A DNA stretch of 64,000 bases, taken from Thermomonas beijingensis (GTDB lineage: Bacteria > Pseudomonadota > Gammaproteobacteria > Xanthomonadales > Xanthomonadaceae). Location of the stretch: assembly GCF_020034655.1 (NCBI RefSeq), contig NZ_JAIQDJ010000001.1, positions 744,001 through 808,000 of the forward strand. The letters are read 5' to 3'. The notes below the pieces were generated by a model. The model made no database searches, had not been told where the DNA came from, and saw only the letters and a list, made by a program, of their open reading frames with translations. Below are positions 1 to 8,253 of the stretch, one piece after another. The position numbers and the translations under genes were made by a program. Numbering within the stretch: the first letter of the stretch is position 1; every line of letters begins with the position of its first letter.

Positions 1-601
1 GCGCGGCCAGCGTGCGCGCGATGTCCAGAAAGGGTTTATTGGGGCCAATGGTTTCATCGCGGTCTTGCGGGCCGGAGCCATGCACCAGCACCACGGCGGG
101 GAACGGGCCATTGCCTTTGGGCATGGCCAAGGTGCCGGGCAGGGCGCGCTCGCCGTCGCCCACGCTGAAATCGCGTTCGCTGAAATTGGCATCGGCGGCC
201 ACCGCAGGTGCGGGGGAGGTGGATTGCGCGGGTTGAATCAAAAAGCCGACGATTTTGCCGCTGGCGTCGATGGCAAACTTCGCCACCAGTTCGGCTTTTT
301 CAAAATGCAGCGGGATCTGCACAAAATGGGTGTCGCCTTGCGCGCTGACCTGCGCTTGCTCGCGGCCCTTGGCGTTGCCCATTTGTGCGGGCAGTGACTC
401 CCAAATGGCTTGCAGCTTGTCAGCCGGCACTGCAGCGGCCATCTGTGGGCCAAACAGTTGCTCCACTTGCGCGTAGTGACCGGCATCCAGCGCATCCAAG
501 GCTTGCTGTGCGAGTGCGGCAGGGTCGGCAGTTTGCGCATGGCTGGTACCGGCGATGGCAAGGCTGGCGGCAAGGACGGAGGCGATGAATGTATGACGCA
601 T
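1..601 (-). CDS. Secreted alpha/beta hydrolase with N-terminal DUF3887 domain (3' end cut by window)
   Basis: The reading frame starts at the ATG at 601 and is open to base 1, so the C-terminus lies outside the window. Residues 1 to about 22 form a signal peptide ending in SHA, so the enzyme is probably periplasmic or secreted. Residues of about 25-120 look like the DUF3887 domain that often precedes alpha/beta hydrolases. Near residue 170 the hydrolase fold begins with VVLVHGSGPQDRDE, the oxyanion-hole HGSG motif of dienelactone-hydrolase-like esterases. The catalytic Ser, Asp and His lie beyond the edge. AAGGAAG upstream of the ATG is a good ribosome binding site. It is the last visible gene of the SPFH operon, one base after the DUF4177 stop. 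Substrate unknown. Confidence 0.8.
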   Translation of the reverse strand, partial: MRHTFIASVLAASLAIAGTSHAQTADPAALAQQALDALDAGHYAQVEQLFGPQMAAAVPADKLQAIWESLPAQMGNAKGREQAQVSAQGDTHFVQIPLHFEKAELVAKFAIDASGKIVGFLIQPAQSTSPAPAVAADANFSERDFSVGDGERALPGTLAMPKGNGPFPAVVLVHGSGPQDRDETIGPNKPFLDIARTLAA

Positions 602-602
602 C

Positions 603-791
603 TCAGGCTTCCTTCTTGAAGATGAGGGTGGGGGAGGACACCGTGGGCGTGGCATGGACGACATTGACCAGTTCCCAACCATTGCGGCCTTGCTTGTCCA
701 ATTCTTCCTGCAAGGTTTCCAGCTTGAAGCCGCCCATCAGGCCGGTTTTCAGTTCAATGACTTGATATTTCCATTGGGTGCTGGTGTTCAC
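603..791 (-). CDS. DUF4177 domain protein
   Basis: A 62-residue protein with the WKYQVIELKTG...LQEELDKQGRNGWELVNV pattern typical of DUF4177, a small alpha/beta domain of unknown function. The start is GTG at 791. Its GTGA overlaps the TGA of the upstream Arc-like gene, so translation is probably coupled. No signal peptide or membrane segment is visible. It sits between the ribbon-helix-helix protein and the secreted hydrolase in the SPFH operon. Function cannot be stated beyond the family. Confidence 0.8.
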   Translation of the reverse strand: MNTSTQWKYQVIELKTGLMGGFKLETLQEELDKQGRNGWELVNVVHATPTVSSPTLIFKKEA

Positions 792-970
792 GTTGCATCG
801 TCCTCGGGTGTTTGGGTTGGCGCGGGCAGGCGCCCGGCTTTGCGCAGGGATTCGCGCAGTACGTATTCGATTTGCGCGTTCAGGCTGCGCAGTTCGTCAT
901 CGGCCCAGCGCTGCGCGGCCGCCAGGATGTCGGCATTGATACGCAGCGGGTAGGCTTTTTTTTCGGCCAT
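788..970 (-). CDS. Arc-like ribbon-helix-helix DNA-binding protein
   Basis: A 60-residue protein. An N-terminal strand (KAYPLRIN) is followed by helix A and by [20 protein letters not shown], which closely resembles the Arc repressor helix-B region (RSVNSEI...). Such proteins bind DNA as dimers through the antiparallel beta ribbon. It lies three bases after the SPFH gene and overlaps the DUF4177 gene by GTGA. I infer that it may autoregulate the operon through the palindrome at 1895-1917. No toxin partner is recognisable, so a toxin-antitoxin role is less likely. Confidence 0.8.
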   Translation of the reverse strand: MAEKKAYPLRINADILAAAQRWADDELRSLNAQIEYVLRESLRKAGRLPAPTQTPEDDAT

Positions 971-973
971 GGC

Positions 974-1858
974 TCAGTACAGCGAGCCGGTATTGACGAT
1001 CGGTTGGGTGCTGCGCTCGCCGCACAAGACCACCAGTAAGTTGCTGACCATGGCCGCTTTGCGTTCTTCGTCCAGTTGCACCACGCCGTTTTTTTGCAGC
1101 TCGGCCAGCGCCATTTCCACCATCCCCACCGCACCGGCGACGATCCGCGTGCGCGCGGCAATGATCGCGTTGGCTTGTTGGCGCTGCAGCATCGCTTGGG
1201 CGATTTCTGGTGCGTAAGCCAAGTGGCTGATGCGTGCGTCGATCACTTGTACACCGGCATCGGCCAGGCGCTCTGCGAGTTCATCACGTAAATGTTGTGA
1301 GACTTCCGTGGCATGACTGCGCAGCGCAATCTGGCCGTCTTCATGCTGATCATACGGGTAGCTGGTGGCCATCGTGCGCAGTGCGGATTCCGACTGGATG
1401 TGCACGAAACTTTCGTAGTCATCCACGTTGTAAACCGCCTCGGCACTGTCTTGCACTTGCCAGACAATCACGGCGGCAATTTCAATCGGGCTGCCGTCGA
1501 GCTCGTTGACCTTGAGCTTGCCTGACTCGAAGTTGCGCACCCGCAGCGAGATTTTTTTCTTCGCATAAAACGGGTTGTTCCAACGCAGGCCGTCGTGTTT
1601 GACGGTGCCCACGTATTTGCCGAACAAGCTGAGCACGGCGGCTTGGTTGGGCTGCACCATGTACAGGCCGGTCAGGCTGAACCCGGCCAATACAGCCATG
1701 CCGATGCCGCTGAAAACGCTACCGATGGAGGCTGGGCCTGCGGCATTGGCATCGGGGCCGATGCCGGTGATCAGCAACCAGATGCCGGCAGCGGCGAGCA
1801 GCAGCATCGCCAGCAAAAAGGGAATGCCGGGGAGGGAGGACAGCGGGTTTTCTTTCAT
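974..1858 (-). CDS. SPFH (stomatin/prohibitin/band 7) domain membrane protein
   Basis: A 294-residue protein when started at the ATG at 1858 (MKENPLSS). A longer in-frame start at 1894 would abut the operator palindrome and is less likely. Two N-terminal hydrophobic stretches (about residues 10-30 and 45-65) anchor it. The SPFH/band 7 domain follows ([19 protein letters not shown] ... [32 protein letters not shown]), then a helical region rich in Ala, Glu and Gln. SPFH proteins form membrane-associated oligomers that organise microdomains or bind proteases. It is the first gene of an operon with an Arc-like protein, a DUF4177 protein and a secreted hydrolase. The partner in this operon is unknown. 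Confidence 0.85.
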   Translation of the reverse strand: MKENPLSSLPGIPFLLAMLLLAAAGIWLLITGIGPDANAAGPASIGSVFSGIGMAVLAGFSLTGLYMVQPNQAAVLSLFGKYVGTVKHDGLRWNNPFYAKKKISLRVRNFESGKLKVNELDGSPIEIAAVIVWQVQDSAEAVYNVDDYESFVHIQSESALRTMATSYPYDQHEDGQIALRSHATEVSQHLRDELAERLADAGVQVIDARISHLAYAPEIAQAMLQRQQANAIIAARTRIVAGAVGMVEMALAELQKNGVVQLDEERKAAMVSNLLVVLCGERSTQPIVNTGSLY

Positions 1859-1894
1859 GGCAAGGCTCGCATACGCCCGTCTGGGCTTCGGCAT

Positions 1895-1917
1895 ATTGAT
1901 ATCAAAATGATATCAAT
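1895..1917 (-). promoter_or_regulatory. Perfect palindromic operator in front of the SPFH operon
   Basis: Two perfect 10-base arms, ATTGATATCA and TGATATCAAT, flank AAA. Each arm itself contains the palindrome TGATATCA, so the site can also be read as two tandem copies. It sits where the promoter of the minus-strand operon should be: TTGCAT lies just upstream, and TATCAA within the site could be the -10 with an 18-base spacer. A DNA-binding protein here would block transcription; the Arc-like protein encoded by the second gene is the obvious candidate (inference). Confidence 0.65.
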
Positions 1918-1972
1918 CAATGCAAGCGTCGTCCGACGAACGGTAGGCTGCCTGCCTGATCGGATGCGGCAG

Positions 1973-2896
1973 CTATTGCTGCGGAACGAGGTAATACAGG
2001 GGTGCCGGGCGTGATTCCCCGCTGGCATACAGGCCGGCCCCACCGGCGCTCCAGCCCAGTGCTTCGGCTTGCGGGATCCAGGGCACATCATGGGTTTCGG
2101 GCGGGTGGGAGACGGCATCGGCCCAGGTCTCGCCCTCCTGGCGACGGTAAAACAGCACGCTGCCATAGGTCAGCACCGCCAGCGTTTTGCGGTCGGGCGA
2201 CATGTCGGCGGCAGTCACTTGCGAAAACAGCGCGGCCAGCGCGGGATCCTTGTCCCGCATCGCCGCGCTGACTTGCGGCACACCTTCCAGCCGGCCAATG
2301 CGGCGCGCCTCTTGCACCTGCCCATGCGGGTTGCTCAGCGGCAGTGAAAACAATTCCGGAGGGAAGCGCTTTTTCGATATCAACAGCACTTGCCCGGTGG
2401 CGGCATCCACGGCGACCGCTTCGCAATCGCGCGGGCCATCCGGCCAATGCGCGCGGATGCTCCATGCTGGCCGCACAACGCCGCTGGTCAGTTGCGCGGG
2501 TTCTTCAATTACGTGCAACGCAAAGTCACGCCGCTGTCCGCCGTTGTCGCCGATATCGGCCAGCAGCAGGTAGTGCTTGCCGTTCAAATTGAAACTGGCG
2601 ATGTCTTCCCAGTCGATGTTCTTGGCGCCCACCACATCAAAGCGTGCCAGCAGCCGGCCACGGGTGCTGATGGCATACAGCCGCGCCGGGTTGCCACTGT
2701 CGTTGTGCACCCACAGCACATCCTCGTGCACATGCGAGGCCGCTAAGCCACTGATTTCGTCCAGCTCGCGGTGGGTGATCAATCCAGCCAGCCGCGCAAA
2801 CGGCAGCGAAGGGGCCGAACAGGCGGCGATGCAAACCAGCAGCGTGGCCAGGCACGTCAGTGGCAGCGCACGGCGGATGGCAAAAAAACGAGGCAT
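1973..2896 (-). CDS. Predicted lipoprotein with beta-propeller-like (SdiA-regulated/phytase-like) domain
   Basis: A 307-residue protein starting at the ATG at 2896; the open frame upstream of this is antisense to purT and is not coding. The signal sequence ends in a lipobox, CIAAC, with the lipidated Cys at residue 26. The mature part has repeated strands such as ELDEISGLAASHVHEDVLWVHNDSG and DWEDIASFNLNGKHYLLLADIGDN. These recall beta-propellers of the esterase-like phytase or SdiA-regulated type. Likely periplasmic and membrane-tethered. The function is not known; the fold assignment is from pattern only. It is divergent from purT. Confidence 0.7.
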   Translation of the reverse strand: MPRFFAIRRALPLTCLATLLVCIAACSAPSLPFARLAGLITHRELDEISGLAASHVHEDVLWVHNDSGNPARLYAISTRGRLLARFDVVGAKNIDWEDIASFNLNGKHYLLLADIGDNGGQRRDFALHVIEEPAQLTSGVVRPAWSIRAHWPDGPRDCEAVAVDAATGQVLLISKKRFPPELFSLPLSNPHGQVQEARRIGRLEGVPQVSAAMRDKDPALAALFSQVTAADMSPDRKTLAVLTYGSVLFYRRQEGETWADAVSHPPETHDVPWIPQAEALGWSAGGAGLYASGESRPAPLYYLVPQQ

Positions 2897-2977
2897 GGGT
2901 GCAAGGATCGCATAGCCCAGCGCGCTGGCTGAGTCTGCTGCCTTTAGAATCGCGATTCCAGTGATTGAGTTTTGCCG

Positions 2978-4171
2978 ATGACCCGAATTGGTACCCCCCT
3001 GTCGCCACAGGCTACCCGTGTACTGTTGCTGGGCTCGGGCGAGTTGGGCAAGGAAGTGGCGATCGAGTTGCAGCGTTTCGGGGTGGAAGTGATTGCCGCC
3101 GATCGCTACGCCAATGCGCCGGCGATGCAGGTGGCGCATCGCAGCCATGTGTTGGATATGTTGGATGGTGACGCCGTGCGCGCGCTGATCGCGCTGGAGC
3201 AGCCGCATATCGTGGTGCCCGAAATCGAGGCGATCAACACCCACGTGCTGATTGCATTGGAGGCGCAGGGTGCGCTGCGGGTCATCCCCACCGCGCGCGC
3301 TGCGCAGTTGACGATGGACCGCGAGGGCATTCGTCGTCTCGCTGCGGAGACGCTGGGGCTGCCGACGTCGTCGTACCGGTTTGTGGACACGCCAGACGAT
3401 TACCGCGCAGCGGTAGCCGCCATTGGCTTGCCCTGCGTGGTCAAGCCGGTGATGTCGTCTTCGGGGCATGGGCAATCGTTGCTGCGCACACAGGCCGACA
3501 TCGACGCCGCATGGGATTATGCGCAAACGGGTGGGCGTACTGGCGCGGGGCGCGTGATCGTGGAGGGCTTTGTCGATTTCGATTACGAAGTCACCCTACT
3601 GACCGTGCGCCATGCTGGCGGGACCTGTTTTTGCGCACCGATTGGCCATTTGCAGGAAGACGGCGATTACCGCGAAAGCTGGCAACCACAGCCGATGTCG
3701 GCGCTGGCGCTGCAACGTGCACAAGACATCGCCCGCGCGGTGGCCGACAATCTGGGCGGCTGGGGTGTGTTCGGCATGGAGTTTTTCATCAAAGGCGATG
3801 CGGTGTGGTTCAGCGAAGTCAGTCCGCGCCCGCATGACACCGGGCTGGTGACGCTGGCCTCGCAAGACCTGTCCGAATTTGCGCTGCATGCGCGCGCGAT
3901 TTTGGGCCTGCCGATTCCGCACATTCGCCAGTTGGGGCCATCGGCCTCGTGCGCGGTGTTGGCGCATGGGCAGGGCGTACCGGTGTTTGATCATGTGGAC
4001 GCTGCCTTGATGCAGCCCGACACACAAGTACGTTTGTTCGGCAAGCCGCGTGTGGCCGGGCATCGGCGGGTTGCGGTGACTTTGGCGCGCGGCGACAACA
4101 TTGACGCGGCCCGCGCCACCGCCCGCGATGCCGCCGCCGCGCTTGTCATCCACCTTGAATCCGAGTCTTGA
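2978..4171 (+). CDS. purT: Formate-dependent phosphoribosylglycinamide formyltransferase (GAR transformylase 2)
   Basis: A 397-residue ATP-grasp enzyme that makes formyl-GAR from GAR, formate and ATP in purine synthesis. The N-terminus ([30 protein letters not shown]) matches E. coli PurT closely, with the nucleotide/GAR-binding GSGELG motif at about residues 20-25. The ATP-grasp core follows, with [15 protein letters not shown] and [10 protein letters not shown]. Length is close to the E. coli protein (392). The ATG at 2978 is preferred to a TTG two codons earlier. A -10-like TAGAAT lies about 30 bases upstream, but I see no convincing -35 or purine operator. Confidence 0.97.
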   Translation: MTRIGTPLSPQATRVLLLGSGELGKEVAIELQRFGVEVIAADRYANAPAMQVAHRSHVLDMLDGDAVRALIALEQPHIVVPEIEAINTHVLIALEAQGALRVIPTARAAQLTMDREGIRRLAAETLGLPTSSYRFVDTPDDYRAAVAAIGLPCVVKPVMSSSGHGQSLLRTQADIDAAWDYAQTGGRTGAGRVIVEGFVDFDYEVTLLTVRHAGGTCFCAPIGHLQEDGDYRESWQPQPMSALALQRAQDIARAVADNLGGWGVFGMEFFIKGDAVWFSEVSPRPHDTGLVTLASQDLSEFALHARAILGLPIPHIRQLGPSASCAVLAHGQGVPVFDHVDAALMQPDTQVRLFGKPRVAGHRRVAVTLARGDNIDAARATARDAAAALVIHLESES

Positions 4172-4191
4172 ATCTGAGTGAGGAGTCCACC

Positions 4192-4548
4192 ATGAGCGAA
4201 TCGTCTGGCTATGCCGTGTTCTTGTTTCCACAAGCGTTGGAGGCGTTGGGCGATGCGGTCAAGCCGTATTTGCAAACCGGCCCGGCCGGCCCGTTTGTGC
4301 CGTGCAAGGAAGTGGATACCGGCGGTGCGTTTATCGAGATGATGCTGGAAGGCCGTAGCCCGGACGGGCGCGTGATTGAACTTGAACTGATGGTGCCCGG
4401 AAATATGGTGCGGATGATTGTGTCTGCGCATAGTGAATCGGGCGGCCCGGATTTCGGGTTCTACAACCGCAAGCCAACACCATCCGTTGAGCCTGGGTTG
4501 CCGCCAACGGCCAGCGCCAACACGGCGGCAATATCCGTGCAGGGTTAA
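4192..4548 (+). CDS. Conserved hypothetical protein
   Basis: A 118-residue soluble protein starting at the ATG at 4192, preceded by GAGGAG at a good distance. It begins 20 bases after the purT stop, so it is probably co-transcribed. It has no signal peptide, and I recognise no named domain. The central part (VPCKEVDTGGAFIEMMLEG and VIELELMVPGNMVRMIV) reads as an alternating beta-strand domain; the last 20 residues look disordered. It resembles small hypothetical proteins of Xanthomonadales. No function can be given. Confidence 0.65.
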   Translation: MSESSGYAVFLFPQALEALGDAVKPYLQTGPAGPFVPCKEVDTGGAFIEMMLEGRSPDGRVIELELMVPGNMVRMIVSAHSESGGPDFGFYNRKPTPSVEPGLPPTASANTAAISVQG

Positions 4549-4558
4549 GTGGGCAGCG

Positions 4559-5278
4559 TCAGGCGGGCAAGGGTCCCCAGCCGCGCCCATCGAAGGCTTC
4601 CAGCGGCTGGAAGCGGCGTTTGTAGGCCATCTTCGGATGGCCGGCGATCCAATAGCCCAGATACAGATGTGCGCGGGCGTCACGCTGCGCCCATTCGAGT
4701 TGTTTGAGCACACCCAGCGTCCCCAAACCGCGTGCAGCTTCATCCGGATCGAAGAAGGTATAGACCGCCGATACCGCATCCGGCAGCACATCGCTGACCG
4801 CCACCGCCAGCAAGCGATGGGTGTTGCGCTGGCGAAGCTCCAAAAAGCGCCCGTCATTCCAGCTGCCGATCAGGAATTGTTCGAACTCGTGCGCGCCGTG
4901 GTCGTCCATGCCGCCACCGCGATGGCGTGCACCCAGATAGCGCTGGTACAGATCCAGATATTCGGCATGACTGGACGGCGCGACAATGTGCGCATCCACA
5001 TCGACATTGCGTGCCAAACAGCGGCGCTGGCTGCGATCCGGGCAAAACGTGGCGACTGGAATGCGCACCGGCACACAGGCACGGCAACTGCCGCAGCTGG
5101 GCCGATACACGATGTCGCCGCTGCGCCGAAAGCCCCATTCCAGCGCCATGGGATAGTAGCCAGACAGACGCGGATCGCACGGGTCGAGCACCAAATCGCG
5201 TGCTTCCCGCTCTGGCCAATAGCCGCAAGGGTGCGGGGCGCTGTGGAATAGGCGCAGGTTGTCGGCGTCATTGCGCAT
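4559..5278 (-). CDS. bpt: Aspartate/glutamate leucyltransferase (leucyl-tRNA--protein transferase, Bpt type)
   Basis: A 239-residue member of the ATE/Bpt family. It transfers Leu from Leu-tRNA to N-terminal Asp or Glu of proteins, making them ClpS-ClpAP substrates in the bacterial N-degron pathway. The N-terminal half has the family cysteines ([13 protein letters not shown] near residue 18 and [14 protein letters not shown] near residue 62). The C-terminal half has the GNAT-like acyltransferase part with [14 protein letters not shown] and [19 protein letters not shown]. Length is usual. It converges with the hypothetical gene ending at 4548 and diverges from the EF-hand gene. Confidence 0.93.
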   Translation of the reverse strand: MRNDADNLRLFHSAPHPCGYWPEREARDLVLDPCDPRLSGYYPMALEWGFRRSGDIVYRPSCGSCRACVPVRIPVATFCPDRSQRRCLARNVDVDAHIVAPSSHAEYLDLYQRYLGARHRGGGMDDHGAHEFEQFLIGSWNDGRFLELRQRNTHRLLAVAVSDVLPDAVSAVYTFFDPDEAARGLGTLGVLKQLEWAQRDARAHLYLGYWIAGHPKMAYKRRFQPLEAFDGRGWGPLPA

Positions 5279-5389
5279 GTTGCCAGCATAGCGCCGTCGT
5301 TCATGTGTGCGCAGGGTTGGCGGTCAACCGTGGGTGAGGTGATGCGTTTTCGATGACAAGCCCGGACGGTGCCGGGAGGAGATGATGCG

Positions 5390-5872
5390 ATGAAGAAGTT
5401 GCTGTTATTGACGTTGGCGGTTTCTGTTGGATTGGCTTCCGCCTGTGCGCTGGCCCAAGCGGCTGGGCAAGCGGAGCCTCAGTCAGGCCACAACAAGATG
5501 ATGTCGCGCATGGATGCCAATGGCGATGGTGCGATCAGCAAGGACGAGGCGGCGAAGTTCCCGCGCCTTGCCGCCAGTTTTGATCAGATCGACACCAACA
5601 AGGACGGCAAACTGAGCCAGGATGAGCTGGCCGCATGGCGTAAGAGTCGCGCCGCTTCAGGTGATCGCATGCATAGTGGCTACAAAGACCCCGAAGATAT
5701 GCAGGCCCGGCGTGCCGCATGTTTCGACAAAGCCGACACCAATCACGATGGCCAGTTGAGCCGCGATGAGTTCACTAAAATGGGCGAGGTCTGCGGGATG
5801 GGCCATGGGGGCCGTGGGCATATGCCGCCACCTGCACCGCCTGCTGCTCCGGTAGCGCCGGTAAAGAAATAG
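5390..5872 (+). CDS. Secreted EF-hand calcium-binding protein
   Basis: A 160-residue protein with a signal peptide (residues 1 to about 22, MKKLLLLTLAV...ALA). It has three canonical EF-hand loops: DANGDGAISKDE (42-53), DTNKDGKLSQDE (68-79) and DTNHDGQLSRDE (116-127). All have acidic or polar residues at positions 1, 3, 5, 9 and 12 and Gly at 6, so Ca2+ binding is expected. The C-terminal tail is rich in Pro and Ala. The start is chosen because GGGAGGAG lies eight bases upstream; a GTG at 5369 overlaps that site. Probably a periplasmic calcium buffer or sensor; the partner is unknown. Confidence 0.9.
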   Translation: MKKLLLLTLAVSVGLASACALAQAAGQAEPQSGHNKMMSRMDANGDGAISKDEAAKFPRLAASFDQIDTNKDGKLSQDELAAWRKSRAASGDRMHSGYKDPEDMQARRAACFDKADTNHDGQLSRDEFTKMGEVCGMGHGGRGHMPPPAPPAAPVAPVKK

Positions 5873-5886
5873 TCCACGTGCATCAC

Positions 5887-5920
5887 CACGGCCCGCCCAG
5901 TGCGGGCCGTGTGATTTTGT
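5887..5920. terminator. Bidirectional intrinsic terminator
   Basis: A perfect 10-bp stem (CACGGCCCGC with GCGGGCCGTG) and 5-base loop, followed on the plus strand by TGATTTTGTT. It lies between the convergent EF-hand gene and the DUF2007 gene. Confidence 0.8.
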
Positions 5921-5924
5921 TGCG

Positions 5925-6731
5925 TCAGTGCCTGCGCACGACGCGCCAGGCCGTGCCGTTGCGCTCGACATCGACCAATTGCGAATCTTCCACGTCCAGA
6001 TCCAGTTGCACCGTGCCACTGCCGCTGCCATCGGTCATGTAGTCGTGCACGGCGATCACAAAACCACCGGTGGCCGGGCAGATGGATGCCGGGTAGAGCT
6101 GGCTACCGCGAATGTCGGACAAGGCTTGCAGCAGTACTGGCGAAGGATCCTTGCCATCCACTTCCAGGCAGGCGTGCCGGGGTTTGCGGTTGCGCACGGC
6201 TTCATCCAGCAATAAATGCGCCAGTGCGGTGGGCACATCGACGCGGTGCACGGCCAATTCGGTAATCGTTTCCGGAATCGGGGGCGGCGGAGTCTTTGCC
6301 ATGCTCCGCGCCGTTGGCGGGGGGGCAACGCTGGGTGCTGGCGCTTGTTTGCGCACGGTGTAGGTGATCAGGCCAATCCCGGCGATCAGCAACACCAGCA
6401 AGCCTTGACGTACACGCTTGCCACTCCAGAAACCAGAGGTGGTGGCAGCGTGACGCGCGCTGGGCAGAAAACTGGGTAACTCTTCGCGGGTACTCTCAAG
6501 CAGGCCCATGTCACGCAGCAGTTGCCGGCCGCGGGGCTGGTCTTCGGCATTCACGATCCAGACTGCGGGCACCACAACCGAGGCTTTGCGCTGGTCGTAG
6601 CTGAAGTTGCCACGGCGATGGCCTTTCCAACTGCGGCCATTTTCGATCTTGACCGCAATGCCTTCGGCACGCAGCAGGTTGGCGACCTCTTCCACGTTTT
6701 CAAGGCGCTGGCTGGAAAATACCTTTCTCAC
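5925..6731 (-). CDS. DUF2007-domain protein with one membrane segment
   Basis: A 268-residue protein. Residues 1 to about 80 (RKVFSSQRLENVEEVANLLRAEGIAVKIENG) match the DUF2007 putative signal-transducing domain. A single hydrophobic helix follows at about 108-126 (GLLVLLIAGIGLITYTV). After a Pro/Ala-rich linker comes a C-terminal domain of about 120 residues with CLEVDGKDPSPVLLQALSD. The start is GTG at 6731, whose GTGA overlaps the tesB stop, implying coupled translation. The topology would place the C-terminal domain in the periplasm. I do not recognise that domain; the link to thioesterase is by operon position only. Confidence 0.75.
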   Translation of the reverse strand: MRKVFSSQRLENVEEVANLLRAEGIAVKIENGRSWKGHRRGNFSYDQRKASVVVPAVWIVNAEDQPRGRQLLRDMGLLESTREELPSFLPSARHAATTSGFWSGKRVRQGLLVLLIAGIGLITYTVRKQAPAPSVAPPPTARSMAKTPPPPIPETITELAVHRVDVPTALAHLLLDEAVRNRKPRHACLEVDGKDPSPVLLQALSDIRGSQLYPASICPATGGFVIAVHDYMTDGSGSGTVQLDLDVEDSQLVDVERNGTAWRVVRRH

Positions 6732-7603
6732 GCAGTTTGACCGTTGGCCAATACACGGATCAGCCCTTCCTGCGCGGTGCTGGCTACCAAGCGGCCACTG
6801 CGGTCGTATACCTGTCCCCGCGCCAAGCCGCGCCCACTTTGTGCGCTGGGGCTGTCGATGGAATACAGCAGCCACTCGTCGGCACGGAACGGGCGGTGGA
6901 ACCACAGGGCATGATCCAGCGATGCCATCAACACGTTTGGTTGGTAATAGCTGATGCCATGTGGAAAGGTGGCAGTACCGAGTAAATGGAAATCGCTGGC
7001 GTAGGCCAGCAGTGCACGATGCAACTCGGGAGCATCGCCCACTTTTTCCACCAAACGGAACCACACCTGTTGATACGGCGGGCGCTTGGGTGGGTTCAGC
7101 TCATCGCGCGGGTAGACATGGCGAAACTCGAACGGGCCTTGCCGATCCAGCCAGCGTTGCACCTTGGTGGGCAGGCGCGCCAGCGCTTCTGCCGACAGTG
7201 GCGGTGCAGGCTCCAGATCCTCGGGCAGGGGCACTTCAGGCATGGATAATTGATGTTCGCCACCGATTTCCTCATCCTGGAATGAGGCGGCACAGAAAAA
7301 AATCACCTTGCCATGCTGGATGGCGGTCACCCGGCGCACGGAAAAGCTGCCGCCGTCACGGGTACGATCCACCTCATACACGATCGGCGCTTCGATATTG
7401 CCGGCGCGCAGAAAATACGCATGCAGTGAATGCGCGTTGCGCGGTTGGTCCAAGGTCGCCTGCGCCGCCGAGAGTGCCTGTCCCAGCACTTGCCCACCAA
7501 ACACGTACTTGGTGCCGATATCACGGCTTTGGCCGCGAAACAGGTTGTCTTCCAGCTGCTCCAGCGAGAGCAGCTCAATCAGTTCAGAGACGGGCGCATT
7601 CAT
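6728..7603 (-). CDS. tesB: Acyl-CoA thioesterase II
   Basis: A 291-residue double hot-dog thioesterase that hydrolyses medium and long-chain acyl-CoA. Family signatures are FRGQSRDIGTKYVFGGQVLGQALSAA near the N-terminus, HSLHAYFLRAGN, and the C-terminal hot-dog with YASDFHLLGTATFPHG and SLDHALWFHRPFRADEWLLY, which holds the catalytic Asp region. Length matches E. coli TesB (286). Start at the ATG at 7603; an in-frame start at 7630 would lie upstream of the -10 box. The promoter TATAAT is only seven bases before the ATG, which predicts a leaderless transcript. Confidence 0.95.
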   Translation of the reverse strand: MNAPVSELIELLSLEQLEDNLFRGQSRDIGTKYVFGGQVLGQALSAAQATLDQPRNAHSLHAYFLRAGNIEAPIVYEVDRTRDGGSFSVRRVTAIQHGKVIFFCAASFQDEEIGGEHQLSMPEVPLPEDLEPAPPLSAEALARLPTKVQRWLDRQGPFEFRHVYPRDELNPPKRPPYQQVWFRLVEKVGDAPELHRALLAYASDFHLLGTATFPHGISYYQPNVLMASLDHALWFHRPFRADEWLLYSIDSPSAQSGRGLARGQVYDRSGRLVASTAQEGLIRVLANGQTA

Positions 7604-7610
7604 CCCGCTG

Positions 7611-7616
7611 ATTATA
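7611..7616 (-). promoter_or_regulatory. -10 element of tesB promoter, predicting a leaderless mRNA
   Basis: A perfect TATAAT (minus strand, 7616 to 7611) ends seven bases before the tesB ATG at 7603, so transcription should begin at or within a base or two of the start codon. No clear -35 hexamer is visible 16-18 bases upstream. Confidence 0.55.
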
Positions 7617-7670
7617 CGGAGTTGCTGCATGGCCCTTCCTTTCAGGGGGCCGATTGGGTGGGGGTGGTGT

Positions 7671-8231
7671 TCAGCAGCGAGCGCGCCGCAGTGCTACCGC
7701 CGCCAGCACCGCAGGCCAGGGAAACTGCGGCCCCGGGTCAAGCTTGCGGCGCACCATGATCGACGGGTCATCGCTGGCAGGCACTTCGGCCTGGTCCAGA
7801 TCCTCGTGCCCTGCGATCTGGATGAGCGTGGGAACTTGCCCGCCCAGCCATTGCAGCAGCGCAATCAGGGCTTCGATCTGCACATCGGGATAAGGCGCGT
7901 CCATCGCCTGGTGGCGGGAGTCCAGCCAATCCGGAAAGCGCCCGCGGTTGGCCAGTTCGATCCCGATACTGCGCGCATTCCAGCCATGGGTGTGGTGCGC
8001 CACGCGCGAGGGCGGCACATATTCTTCGATCCGGCCATCGTGGTCGATGTAGTAATGCCCACTGTTGCCGGTACCGGAGGGGTACAGCACGCGCTCGCCG
8101 TACTCGCGTGCGGTCGCCATATCCGGCAGCTCGGTGCAGTGGATGACCACACTGTCGATGGCGTCCAGCGGGCGTGCATCCAAAGACAGCACATACGGCA
8201 GTGGCAGCGGGTGGATGGCGAAGGAATACAT
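7671..8231 (-). CDS. N-acetylmuramoyl-L-alanine amidase (amidase_2/AmpD fold)
   Basis: A 186-residue zinc amidase that cleaves the bond between N-acetylmuramic acid and L-Ala in peptidoglycan or its turnover fragments. The zinc ligands visible by family pattern are His31 (VVIHCTELPD), His142 (GHEDLD) and Asp165 (RKLDPGPQF). The conserved core SIGIELANRG and the substrate-cleft region GHYYIDHDGRIEEYVPPSRVAHHTHGW are present. There is no signal peptide, which fits cytoplasmic recycling of the AmpD type, but the sequence is not close to E. coli AmpD, so I leave the symbol blank. It is divergent from the esterase gene, with 22 bases between start codons. Confidence 0.88.
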   Translation of the reverse strand: MYSFAIHPLPLPYVLSLDARPLDAIDSVVIHCTELPDMATAREYGERVLYPSGTGNSGHYYIDHDGRIEEYVPPSRVAHHTHGWNARSIGIELANRGRFPDWLDSRHQAMDAPYPDVQIEALIALLQWLGGQVPTLIQIAGHEDLDQAEVPASDDPSIMVRRKLDPGPQFPWPAVLAAVALRRARC

Positions 8232-8253
8232 GTGCCGATGCTAGCATTCACCC

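Noticed and set aside
788-970. Possible toxin-antitoxin antitoxin
   Set aside because: The Arc-like protein has no neighbouring toxin family; DUF4177 is not a known toxin and the SPFH gene is membrane scaffold-like.
2897-3526. Upstream extension of the minus-strand lipoprotein frame
   Set aside because: Antisense to purT and Arg/His-rich; the signal peptide and lipobox place the true start at 2896.
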